Shown here one piece after another: positions 45,980-54,869 of a stretch of 64,000 nt of DNA (its first letter is position 1; every line of letters begins with the position of its first letter). The stretch spans positions 287,376 through 351,375 of the forward strand of contig NZ_SJPV01000005.1 in the NCBI RefSeq assembly GCF_007860135.1, read 5' to 3'. The position numbers and the translations under genes were made by a program. The notes beneath the pieces are model-generated. The model did not search any database, had not been told where the DNA came from, and saw only the letters and a list, made by a program, of their open reading frames with translations. Origin of the DNA: Novipirellula artificiosorum (GTDB taxonomy: Bacteria > Planctomycetota > Planctomycetia > Pirellulales > Pirellulaceae).

Positions 45980-48900
45980 TTAGCCTTCTGATTCTGGCTC
46001 GCTGTGCTGGGACCCACCACCTGGCTCAAGCGACGCCTGGACCTCGTCATAGTTCTTCAACATCCGCTCGAGCTGATGTTTCAAACGCTCCAAATCTCGC
46101 CCGTTGTCGATCGACTCGCTTAAGATCGGCCTCAGCCATTCCTGCATCAAATGGAATTGGCCTTTGACCAAATCCGCGAGAACTCGCGGCACTTTATGCT
46201 GGACAAGCACTTTTTGATCCGGCGGCGATAGCGCTTGCTGCTCGCTGATCCGTTCCAACTGTTTACTGGTCGCCGCAAGCGTCTGTGAAACCTCCGCTGC
46301 CGAGGTCGTGAGGCTTTGCCGCAGCAAATCGAGCCTCGAGTCCATTCGTTCTTCGGCCCCATCACGACCCATCGAAATCGCTCGCGAAATCACCTGGCGA
46401 ATGGATTCAAGACCATCACGCATCGATGCCAGTTGCCGCATCACCTGGCCCACTTGATCTTCGCTGTCCATCCCAGACATACGAACACTTTCGACGTACG
46501 CATACTTGATCGAATCCCAGCGTTCCTTTTCTTCTGCGGACAACATGCCCAATAACTCTTTGAACTTCAGCACGTTCGCTTCGTTGTCGGTCGTCAACGT
46601 CTGCGCGTCTTGTTCGTAATTGCTGACGATCAAGGTTTGCAGTTCCTGCTCATTCATCACCCCCGCAACCCGCTCGGCGATGCGATTCATGTTTCGGTAG
46701 CTTCCCTGCAATTTGAAGGGTGGTTCGGTGCGATAGGCGTCTGCTTGCGCCGCACTTCGAATGTAAGACCGGTTGACTTTCAAGACGACGTCACGAACCC
46801 GAAGCAACTTTCGCACGACCTCATACATTTCTCGCACCTGGTCCATCGACAGATTGCTCTGCAGTTCGATTCCCTCGAGCGAATCACGCTCGGCTGCCCG
46901 GATGATGGCTCGCGAATCCTCGGGGACGACGGTCGACAGCGGCGCCAAGGTGGGGTTGCTGGTGAGACAATTCTCAAGATAGCTCATCTCAAAGGCGTCG
47001 GCTGAATCGCCAATGATTTCGCCAAGGTTGTAAACATCGGCTCGGTTCGAGAGCATGTCAGGAATCTGGAACCGGTCGCCCGACTCGGTATACGGATTGC
47101 CCGCCATCACAACGGCAACTCGTCGGCCACGCAAATCGTAGGTTCGCGTCTTCCCATTGCGGACGCCTTCGATCTTTCGTGTCGCATCGCACAACGAAAT
47201 GAATTTTTGTAACAGTTCCGGATTCGTGTGCTGAATATCGTCAAGGTACAACATCACATTGTCCCCCATCTCCAACGCTAAATTCAAGCGTTCCATCTCC
47301 TCACGAGCGGCCGCATTGGGAGCTTCAGCGGGATCGAGCGAGGTGACGCCGTGGCCGATCGCAGGCCCGTTGATCTTCATGAACACCACGCCCAAACGAT
47401 TGGCCACGTATTCCATCAGCGTCGTTTTTCCATAACCGGGCGGCGAAATCAACAGCAACAAGCCCATCCGATCCGTCCGTTTGTCGGCGCCCGCCACGCC
47501 CATCTGCTTGGCGAGGTTATCGCCAATCAGGGGCAAGTAGACTTCATCGAGCAATTGGTTACGGACGAAACTCGTTAAGACGCGAGGCTTGAATTCTTCG
47601 AGTCGCATTTCAGTACGAGCTTCGTCAACGAGCCGGTTCTTCGTCTCGTGGAGGTTTCGGAAGCGTGGCACCACATCGAGTCGATAATGCCGAACTCGCC
47701 CCAACAGTTCGTGATAGTTCAAAGCAAGCGTCCCACGCTCGATGCGAGGATGACTACCCGCCATCGGCTCGAGTTTCCTAGCAACACGTGCATCCGCCAC
47801 CTTCATCATCTTCGTTCCCTCGGTCAGAACGAGCCACGCCAACTCATCCAAGTAAGCAACCGCAGGATCAAGCTCATCCCCCGTGGCGTGCGAACTCAAG
47901 AAGGCATCCGCCCAGTTGCGTGCCAAGATGAATGCGGCGAGCGGCGAGGACTCATTCGCTTTCATGGAGGCATCAAGGAGCTTTTCCCGATCCGACGTAG
48001 GCAGGGTTTCGGTGAAGTGGTGGTACAGCTCTGCGGCTCGCTGGCTCGCCACGGGTCGACGCGGCGATTCGACAAATTGATCAAACAAATACTCCGCCAT
48101 CCGCTGCGGCGTGACACGACTGGAAAATACCGTTTGCCATTGCAGTCGATCGGCATCGGCCAGCTCCATCAGTCGTTCACGAAATTCGACGGCCGGTTTG
48201 GCTTTGGGATACGCCTGAGCCAACTTAGCGAATCCTCCGATCCAATCGGTCATCGCTTTCCGTTGTTTCGCATCGAGCAACTTCGTGAACCACAACAAGG
48301 ATGCTGCACGTGTGGATGGCGAGTGCTTTAACAATCCAATCGAAGCATGGAGTTCCAGCAGCGCGGCAAGGATCTTCGATGCATCGACATCATGGACACC
48401 TTTCGCATATCCCTCGCTAAAACGCCCCGAGAGTTGAGCCTGCATCCAGCCGACATCCATTTCATCGAGGTTGGGCTTGCGACCCGAATGCGTTTGCTGT
48501 TCGAACAGGTCAACCGCCAAGTATTCACCACGATAGACGTGCTTGTTCTCGCTCACGAGCTCTTGGTCCCACAAATCCCTTGCCGAGGTAAGATGCTCAT
48601 CGCGAAGTGGCTCAAAAAACTGCGTCCCGGTCAGATGCAAACAGACCTCGCCAGATCGTAGAACCGTCGTCAGATCAAGAGGCTGGGTATTCACCGCGAA
48701 CCGATGGCGACCCAGTCGAATGACATCGCCACCTTCTTCGTACAGGTCCTGTCGATCCTTCAATTGCCTTGAGGCATCTTCACGAATCGTTTTGAGTCGA
48801 CTCTCCAAATCGCCAACCCGAACCGCATCATCGAGGTCTTCGAGTTGACGGATAATGTCTCGAACCTTTTCGACCATCAGGTCGCCGGCAAAATAGGCGG

Positions 48901-51247
48901 CCATCTCGTCGCTTGACTCCATCGCTCGGACGCGAGAATCAATCCCCTTCAAGATCCGATCCGCCGCAGATGCCAGCGATTCCGCTCGGCGATTCTGTTT
49001 CTCGATCAATTGAACCTTGCGAGTCTCAAAGGCCGCGTAAACCTCTTCACGGCGCTCAGCCAATTGCACCACGAACTCGTCAAATTCCGCGAAACGGCCC
49101 TCCAACTCCTCAAGCTGCACCATCACCTTGGTCAAATACTCATCACACTTGACCGGCGTATCGCTCACATCGAGGTAACCCGAGGTGGTCTGTTGCAGCA
49201 GTTTCAATTGCGACGCAAACTCGGCTTGCCCTTCGACACTCACCAGTTCGAGGACCCGCGCCTTCAGCGAACTCCGCACGCGGTTGAGTGACGCAAACAC
49301 GTTGCCAATTGCATCGATGATCTCCGTTCGCTTGGTGGCATCGTCAATGCGAAGGTTGCTCACCGTCTCGGTCAACAACTCTAACTGGGATGCACTCGTA
49401 TCGATCCTCTCCGTGAGTTCCTTGGCTTCGGCGACCGTTTGAACCGTGCCGACTTCTTCACCCGCCGCGTCGACTTCGTTTGCGTAGGGATCCAATGCAC
49501 CCGGCGTCAATAGAAAATCGACACAGCGGCGACTTACCCGTTCCGCTCGTTCGGCGGTTTCCTTTTCGAGGGAATCAATGAGCTCCAAGTCCACGTACCG
49601 TAAATCCTTTAACGCCAAAGCATGGCCGCGATGTTGACGCAGCTTCGCCAATGCATCCACGTAGTCACCGATGGATTCGAATCGGCCTCGCTCGATTTCT
49701 TTGATCAACGAAGCGACATCGCGTTGAACCGTCTTGGTCGCCACGTCCGTTTCGCGACGGACTCGCACGACCTTTTCAAACTCATCAACCGCGGCGGATG
49801 CTGCATCCCGGATTTTTGCAAGCGGTTCGGAGAGTCGCTCCGTTTCGACTTTGTCGATCCAAAAATAGCTATCCAAGACATCCGACGACTTTTTGACCAA
49901 ATCGATGTACAGACCGTCGTAGCTGTCGTCCTTGTCGATCAACTGCAAGAGCTCGCTACACTCGGCCATGCCGCGAACGATCTCTTTGTTGCCAATCTTG
50001 AACAGAAAGGAATCCGTCTGGTTCTCGGGTACGAAATCCGTGCCCGTAAAAGGAGTCTGCCAAAGCTGAATCGGATGATGCTTCTGCGGATCCTCATGAG
50101 TCTTGAAACAAACCATTTCGCCAGCTTCAAAAAACGTCTGCCCATGACAAACCAGCGGTGTATCGACATTCTGGCGAATCAGGTTGTAACGAAGCTGAAC
50201 GTAGGTCCCCGATTCGGGATTGTAGAAAAGGTAGAGGTAATCCTCGCCGTTCGGGGAAGCGATCGTTCGCTGGTATTGCATATCGGTCAATCCGTGATCA
50301 AACCGTTTGCATTCGCCCGTCTGCAAGTAATAGCCACCGGGAAAGATCAACCCTTGATCGCCTGGCAACATCACACAAGCGTGTTCAATCTCATCGAGCC
50401 GAATCGCTTGTTGGATTTTGCCGTTGTAGACTAGGTACCGTGTCGTCGTCTCTTGGTAGGGACGAACCTTCATCAAGACCAAGTTACCTAGAATTGCGTA
50501 GTGAATCTCTGCGTCATCAAGTTTTTGATCGAAATGATCGACCGGTTCTGCATAGATTCCTTCGCCGCTGTCCGTATTATTCTCGACCTTGACCGTCAAA
50601 TCACCACCCACCGTTTCGATAAAGACTCGGTCTTCAATCGAAATATGAGGATGGGTTCCATAATGATGTTGATCGCGAGTCGTACGCACCCAGTTGAAGG
50701 CATGCTGTGCGGGTAGTTTGACTTCATGCTCGCTACGATTGTCCAAGTATTCGATCGTATCCGGCGTCACGCGCCACTTGAAACTTTTGATGTCCCGCCA
50801 GGTCTTGCCCACGCGAAAAACCATGTGCAACATGGGCCCGGCGCGAAAGAAGCGAGCGAAAGTCGTCCCCTTGTAGAAACGATACAGTTCATTGAAGTCC
50901 GACTCAAAGCGCGCGTCACCAATTAAATCGAGCGGCTGTTGATGGAATTGGTTTTCGGAAAAGCGGTAAACCGAAAACACATCACGCAGCTCAATCTCGG
51001 TTTTCAGACCAAATTGGACGTTGTATCCAAAGACAAACTTGTCGCCGATCGAGATCAAATCACGAGGAACACAGTTGTGATCGGTTGTCACTCGTTCGGT
51101 CGTGATCAAACGGGTTTCAATATTGCCAAAAACGGCAGCCCGTTGCTCATTCAATTTGGCAAGGCGGCCACGCAAATCGGTTGACGCATCGCGAAGTCGA
51201 TTACGAAGGACCTCGTACGTCCCCGCAGCGAGTTGGGAATCCGTCAT
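45980..51247 (-). CDS. giant DUF3686/AAA+ ATPase linked to flotillin
   Basis: The 1755-residue protein has a long N-terminal region of the kind annotated DUF3686 (ATPase involved in DNA repair, N-terminal), rich in beta strands at 20-400 (KFVFGYNVQFGLKTEIELRD, GQTFFEAGEMVCFKTHEDP). A coiled-coil middle follows at about 450-850, then a helical region. The AAA+ domain has Walker A PPGYGKTT (Lys1274), Walker B MLYLDDIQ (Asp1336-Asp1337), sensor 1 VVMAGNPYTESG and an arginine region LSNRADVYN. The C-terminus is again coiled coil. The DNA-repair label is a database name without strong proof. With the flotillin and NfeD-like genes upstream, a membrane-domain remodelling or stress-response role is inferred. 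Start GTG/ATG: the ATG at 51247 fits. Confidence 0.85.
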   Translation of the reverse strand: MTDSQLAAGTYEVLRNRLRDASTDLRGRLAKLNEQRAAVFGNIETRLITTERVTTDHNCVPRDLISIGDKFVFGYNVQFGLKTEIELRDVFSVYRFSENQFHQQPLDLIGDARFESDFNELYRFYKGTTFARFFRAGPMLHMVFRVGKTWRDIKSFKWRVTPDTIEYLDNRSEHEVKLPAQHAFNWVRTTRDQHHYGTHPHISIEDRVFIETVGGDLTVKVENNTDSGEGIYAEPVDHFDQKLDDAEIHYAILGNLVLMKVRPYQETTTRYLVYNGKIQQAIRLDEIEHACVMLPGDQGLIFPGGYYLQTGECKRFDHGLTDMQYQRTIASPNGEDYLYLFYNPESGTYVQLRYNLIRQNVDTPLVCHGQTFFEAGEMVCFKTHEDPQKHHPIQLWQTPFTGTDFVPENQTDSFLFKIGNKEIVRGMAECSELLQLIDKDDSYDGLYIDLVKKSSDVLDSYFWIDKVETERLSEPLAKIRDAASAAVDEFEKVVRVRRETDVATKTVQRDVASLIKEIERGRFESIGDYVDALAKLRQHRGHALALKDLRYVDLELIDSLEKETAERAERVSRRCVDFLLTPGALDPYANEVDAAGEEVGTVQTVAEAKELTERIDTSASQLELLTETVSNLRIDDATKRTEIIDAIGNVFASLNRVRSSLKARVLELVSVEGQAEFASQLKLLQQTTSGYLDVSDTPVKCDEYLTKVMVQLEELEGRFAEFDEFVVQLAERREEVYAAFETRKVQLIEKQNRRAESLASAADRILKGIDSRVRAMESSDEMAAYFAGDLMVEKVRDIIRQLEDLDDAVRVGDLESRLKTIREDASRQLKDRQDLYEEGGDVIRLGRHRFAVNTQPLDLTTVLRSGEVCLHLTGTQFFEPLRDEHLTSARDLWDQELVSENKHVYRGEYLAVDLFEQQTHSGRKPNLDEMDVGWMQAQLSGRFSEGYAKGVHDVDASKILAALLELHASIGLLKHSPSTRAASLLWFTKLLDAKQRKAMTDWIGGFAKLAQAYPKAKPAVEFRERLMELADADRLQWQTVFSSRVTPQRMAEYLFDQFVESPRRPVASQRAAELYHHFTETLPTSDREKLLDASMKANESSPLAAFILARNWADAFLSSHATGDELDPAVAYLDELAWLVLTEGTKMMKVADARVARKLEPMAGSHPRIERGTLALNYHELLGRVRHYRLDVVPRFRNLHETKNRLVDEARTEMRLEEFKPRVLTSFVRNQLLDEVYLPLIGDNLAKQMGVAGADKRTDRMGLLLLISPPGYGKTTLMEYVANRLGVVFMKINGPAIGHGVTSLDPAEAPNAAAREEMERLNLALEMGDNVMLYLDDIQHTNPELLQKFISLCDATRKIEGVRNGKTRTYDLRGRRVAVVMAGNPYTESGDRFQIPDMLSNRADVYNLGEIIGDSADAFEMSYLENCLTSNPTLAPLSTVVPEDSRAIIRAAERDSLEGIELQSNLSMDQVREMYEVVRKLLRVRDVVLKVNRSYIRSAAQADAYRTEPPFKLQGSYRNMNRIAERVAGVMNEQELQTLIVSNYEQDAQTLTTDNEANVLKFKELLGMLSAEEKERWDSIKYAYVESVRMSGMDSEDQVGQVMRQLASMRDGLESIRQVISRAISMGRDGAEERMDSRLDLLRQSLTTSAAEVSQTLAATSKQLERISEQQALSPPDQKVLVQHKVPRVLADLVKGQFHLMQEWLRPILSESIDNGRDLERLKHQLERMLKNYDEVQASLEPGGGSQHSEPESEG

Positions 51248-51627
51248 GCTGCTTGACTCCCCAGCTGGACAGCGCCACTTCGCGGGCGATGTACCGTAAT
51301 TTTCCGAATCAATCTCGGACTGAGCGGCGTCGGACCGAAGTCACTCGGTTGTCGAGCGGCTCGAAGGTTCAGCAATTTACCTTGCTCAGCCCAACGGACT
51401 GGGGGCCGAGGCGAACAGGTCATTTCAAGGGCCACCGGCCCGGCAGTTTGTCTCATGATCGGTCGTTCTGGCAAATGGCCGTGCCATTGAGAGGGCGAGT
51501 TCCGCTACCCGAATATTCAAAAACTCACTGTCTCGTTGGCCCTCTCGTGTCTGGCGTGTTGTGATCTCCCAGCCCATTGAACTGAGAGAGGAAAATCGAC
51601 GGGGTTTTCCCAAGAAGACTAACTCGT
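51248..51627. other. 380-base gap between flotillin and AAA+ genes
   Basis: The gap is unusually wide for genes that appear to work together. A GTG overlapping the flotillin stop (51631) opens a 68-codon frame, MNELVFLGKPRRFSSLSS onward, with no recognisable domain and a composition unlike its neighbours, so I do not call it a gene. The gap may hold a second promoter for the ATPase. Confidence 0.35.
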
Positions 51628-53703
51628 TCACTTCTTCTTGCGGTTCCCCTCCACCACGTTTGCGGCCAATAGCTTTCCGGCTTTCTGATCGGCAATGCTC
51701 GCCGTTCCGGCCACTCCCAACAAACTGGTGAGCTGGCTACGCAACTCTTCGGTCTTGGCCATCCCCATCATCTTGGCAATTAGGGCTGCGATGGATAAAT
51801 CCTTGACGCTGTCGGAGTCCAATTGGAACTGGGCAATCATCTCGCTCAATTGACCACGAAAGTAGTCTGCGTTTCCATCGAAGAATGTGTCCTTGATGTC
51901 GGTTGCTACGCGGCTGTTGTATACGAATCGGTCGATCGCCTTGCCACCTTTGACAGCGGATGTGATCTGATCGAAGAACTCGCCGTCGCCACCGACGATA
52001 TCGATCCGAGCCGCCTTCAAGGCCTCGCCCACGACGCCAGCTTGACTTTCGGCGATCCCTCGCTGTGCATCGATGGCAGCGATTTCGACTGACTTTTCCT
52101 TGTCCAGCCTCAGCTTGAACTCTTCGTGTTCCTTTCCAACGCTGTCCAATTTCTTCATCGCATCCGCCTTCTCGGTGATGCCGGTCGCTTCACTATGGTA
52201 CTTCTCCAGTTCGACATTTGCTTCCGCCAAACCTTGTTTTTCGATCGCGGCCGCCTTCGCTTCGATCCCCTTGGCTTCGGCAAGGGCTTTCTTTTCGAGT
52301 ACCGTTGCTTCGGCCAAGCCCGTTGCGGCTGCCGTAGCGGTTGCGGCTTCGGCGAGCATCTTGGCTGCGGCGGTTTCTTTCTCTGCGGCGTCTCGCTTGG
52401 CTTCGGCTTCGATGCGGATCTTTTCGGCATGCATTTCGCTTGCCTCCTTTTCCGCTTGGGCCTGCTTGGTGACACGAATCAGCTCTTCTTGAGCTTTCAT
52501 CTCTGCGGCGGTTACCTGCACGCGTTTGAGTCGATCTGCTGCTGCATGCTCTTCGGTATCCTTGATCCGTTCTTGTTCTTCAACCACGGCTCGCTCGACC
52601 GCGACACGTTCGCGAATGACCTCTTGAATGTTTCGCTTTTCCGTTTCGATTGCCTTTTCTTTTTCGACGTCCGCAACTCCAACGACTCGCAATCGTTCGG
52701 TCATTTCCAAGTCACGGTCGCGGTTCACACGTTCGACTTCCACGGCATCGGTCTTTTCCTTGTTTCGCTGGGCGACCAAGATCTGACGTAGCTTGTTTTC
52801 TTCCGCGACTCCGAGCTCTTCTTCGGTTGCGATTCGGGCTCGCTCTGACTCAAGTCGCTGCTCTTCTTGAACCTTCGCAGCCGACGCTCGCTCGCGGGCA
52901 GAAATCTCAGTGATTTCCCGTTGCTGCTTTTCGACCGCTTCAACACGTTGGCGCTCGAGTTCAAGGATGGTTTCTTCCGCTTCGACATCTTGTTTCTTAA
53001 GCGTCTTTTCCTTGTCACGCGTAAATTGGTTCTCTTTGACCTTCTCGCCCGCCGTCAATTCCGTGATCTTCTTGATCCCTTCGGCATCGAGAATGTTGTT
53101 GGGGCTGAGTTTTTCAAGCGGAGTTTGTTCCAGATAGTCGATCGCCGCGTCGTCAAGTCGGTAACCGTTCAAGTCGGTACCGATCACTTTCAAAATTTCG
53201 TCTTTGAACTTATCCCGTTGGTCGTACAAGTCGACAAAGTCAAATTGCTTGCCAACGGTTTTGAGCGCCTCGCTAAACTTGGCGTCAAACAACTCGCGAA
53301 GTGTTTCCAGTTCACTACAGCGTTTGGCACCAATCGATTGTGCAACCTCCTTCATCTCTTCCCGCGTGCTATCAACGCGAATGAAGAAGGCAACTTTGAT
53401 GTCGGCACGGATGTTGTCCTTGCAAATCAATCCTGCGCTACCTTCACGCGCGATCTCGAAGCTCTTCAGCGTCAAGTCCATGAACTCATAACGATGGAAC
53501 AAGGGAATCACGAATGTGCCTTCCGCCGTCGACACATCCAACCCACCGAGTCCCGATTTGACAATCGCCTTGTCCGGTCCGACAACGATGTAGCACTTCT
53601 TGAACATGATCAGCACGGAGATGAAGGCGACCAATGCGATCACCCCGATGACGGCCCAAAATGACCCCCATTGAATTGCGGACAGAAGAACGAGCGAGTT
53701 CAC
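51628..53703 (-). CDS. flotillin-like SPFH protein (YqiK-type)
   Basis: The 691-residue protein starts at the GTG at 53703, overlapping the upstream stop by four bases (GTGA). Residues 12-33 form the membrane helix (WGSFWAVIGVIALVAFISVL). The SPFH/PHB domain follows (CYIVVGPDKAIVKSGLGG, IPLFHRYEFMDLTLKSFEIA, LICKDNIRADIKVAFFIRVD). From about 250 to 540 a long Glu/Ala-rich coiled coil carries flotillin-type repeats (EAKRDAAEKETAAAKMLAEA). The C-terminal part has GDGEFFDQITSAVKGGKAID. Flotillins organise membrane microdomains. Length is above the usual 500-550. In E. coli YqiK pairs with YqiJ in the same way; here a giant ATPase gene is added. Confidence 0.92.
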   Translation of the reverse strand: MNSLVLLSAIQWGSFWAVIGVIALVAFISVLIMFKKCYIVVGPDKAIVKSGLGGLDVSTAEGTFVIPLFHRYEFMDLTLKSFEIAREGSAGLICKDNIRADIKVAFFIRVDSTREEMKEVAQSIGAKRCSELETLRELFDAKFSEALKTVGKQFDFVDLYDQRDKFKDEILKVIGTDLNGYRLDDAAIDYLEQTPLEKLSPNNILDAEGIKKITELTAGEKVKENQFTRDKEKTLKKQDVEAEETILELERQRVEAVEKQQREITEISARERASAAKVQEEQRLESERARIATEEELGVAEENKLRQILVAQRNKEKTDAVEVERVNRDRDLEMTERLRVVGVADVEKEKAIETEKRNIQEVIRERVAVERAVVEEQERIKDTEEHAAADRLKRVQVTAAEMKAQEELIRVTKQAQAEKEASEMHAEKIRIEAEAKRDAAEKETAAAKMLAEAATATAAATGLAEATVLEKKALAEAKGIEAKAAAIEKQGLAEANVELEKYHSEATGITEKADAMKKLDSVGKEHEEFKLRLDKEKSVEIAAIDAQRGIAESQAGVVGEALKAARIDIVGGDGEFFDQITSAVKGGKAIDRFVYNSRVATDIKDTFFDGNADYFRGQLSEMIAQFQLDSDSVKDLSIAALIAKMMGMAKTEELRSQLTSLLGVAGTASIADQKAGKLLAANVVEGNRKKK

Positions 53704-54425
53704 GATTGATTCTCCGAAGGTTGAAGCGTAACGCGGTAGGTGCGTCTTTTGGGGTCAAAGCTGATAATCTGAACTTCGGTCCCTTTCGGGATCGTAGGTC
53801 CATCGGTGCGAATGTTCAAAAGCAGCGGAGCTGCTTGCGTGCGAAACTTGGCTTGCCCGAATTCGGGCGTTGCCTCGGTGGTCGTTACCTCACAGGTGGC
53901 GCCGATCAAGTGACGCCTGTCATAGGCGGGGCCTTTGACGAAGTATCCAACCAGTGGCTGGGTCACCATTTTTGTGACCCCGACGCCAATCACGACATTG
54001 CGTATCGCCAAGAGCACGCTTGGCAACAGTGTCGGCGAGTAGCGACTCGAGTCAAATCCATGCCAAAGTAAAAACGAAACGGCCCAGTAGGCAACGGCGA
54101 AAACGCCTCCCCACATGATCACGGGAATCCGTCCAAAGTTCGTCCAGCGAACCGAGGCAGCTCCGATGCCTTGCCAAAAATCCCACTCGACCGGAGCCCC
54201 ATCGAGGTCCGGTACATCGAGAACGGGCCCATCCAGATCAACGTCCAGATCCAAATCGACGTCGATGCCCGGATCGAGATCCATCTCAGGAACGTCAAAG
54301 CCAAAGTCAATCAGCCCAAGCATGGCGAAAAGGGTATAGACGATCAGCAGGCAGACGAGAAGCGACGCAGGCCAAACCGGACCGACGAACATGCTCACTG
54401 CAAGATCGACAAGCGAACCAGCCAC
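53700..54425 (-). CDS. NfeD/YqiJ-like membrane protein with acidic loop
   Basis: The 241-residue protein starts with GTG at 54425. Its first helix region is FVGPVWPASLLVCLLIVYTL, then an Asp-rich loop (residues about 43-75, including DLDPGIDVDLDLDVDLDG), then two more membrane helices (IPVIMWGGVFAVAYWAVSFL, PSVLLAIRNVVIGVGVTKMV). A C-terminal OB-fold-like domain follows (HLIGATCEVTTTEATPEFGQ, EVQIISFDPKRRTYRVTLQ). This is the layout of YqiJ/DUF1449 NfeD relatives, which work with flotillins. The acidic loop could bind cations. It is the first gene of the operon and overlaps the flotillin gene by four bases. Confidence 0.87.
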   Translation of the reverse strand: MAGSLVDLAVSMFVGPVWPASLLVCLLIVYTLFAMLGLIDFGFDVPEMDLDPGIDVDLDLDVDLDGPVLDVPDLDGAPVEWDFWQGIGAASVRWTNFGRIPVIMWGGVFAVAYWAVSFLLWHGFDSSRYSPTLLPSVLLAIRNVVIGVGVTKMVTQPLVGYFVKGPAYDRRHLIGATCEVTTTEATPEFGQAKFRTQAAPLLLNIRTDGPTIPKGTEVQIISFDPKRRTYRVTLQPSENQS

Positions 54426-54869
54426 GGAAATCGGCCTTGAAAAAAGGGGGATGCAAACTGCCCCACCACCGAGTGGCAGGTACTACAGCTTAGTACCAAG
54501 GCGTTGCCATCACCAATTTCAGGCGCGAATCCCAGCGACAAAAATGGAAAATGTTCGTTTTTTTCGTTACAAAGTGACTAGGTCGACGCGTTGACGTTCG
54601 GTTTCGCAGCCGCCTCGGGCCTCGGGCGCCGGGTGATCGCCCCAAAAGCCAAAAGCTGCCCGAACACAAGCGAAAGTGCGACCTCCTGCCGAAAGCTTGC
54701 ATCCAGCGACGTTTGGGAGTCACCCTCGGGGCACTCCAGCCGAAACGGAAATTGGACCAAAGCACGAGGCTGAAAAATGCGTCGAAAAAGGTCCCGTTTG
54801 GTGCCGAAATCGTTTAGGCTAGAAGAATTCCCTCATCGGCACTCGTCCTCTCGTCGCCCACCTCCCTTT
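54426..54869. promoter_or_regulatory. divergent control region with GGTACTA-N5-TAGTACC palindrome
   Basis: Two transcription units start from this 444-base region. GGTACTA (54479-54485) and TAGTACC (54491-54497) are exact reverse complements around CAGCT, 54-72 bases upstream of the NfeD-like GTG. It resembles a dimeric operator or a short hairpin in the leader. AT-rich sequence with T- and A-runs lies at 54535-54575, possibly a promoter. No gene is credible here. Confidence 0.4.

Noticed and set aside
51425..51631. 68-codon frame with GTG overlapping the flotillin stop
   Set aside because: The overlap suggests coupling, but the translation has no family features and poor codon pattern.
54591..54773. 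60-codon frame in the divergent region before the PSCyt gene
   Set aside because: No domain and a mirror frame on the other strand of similar length; it looks like chance in GC-rich DNA.
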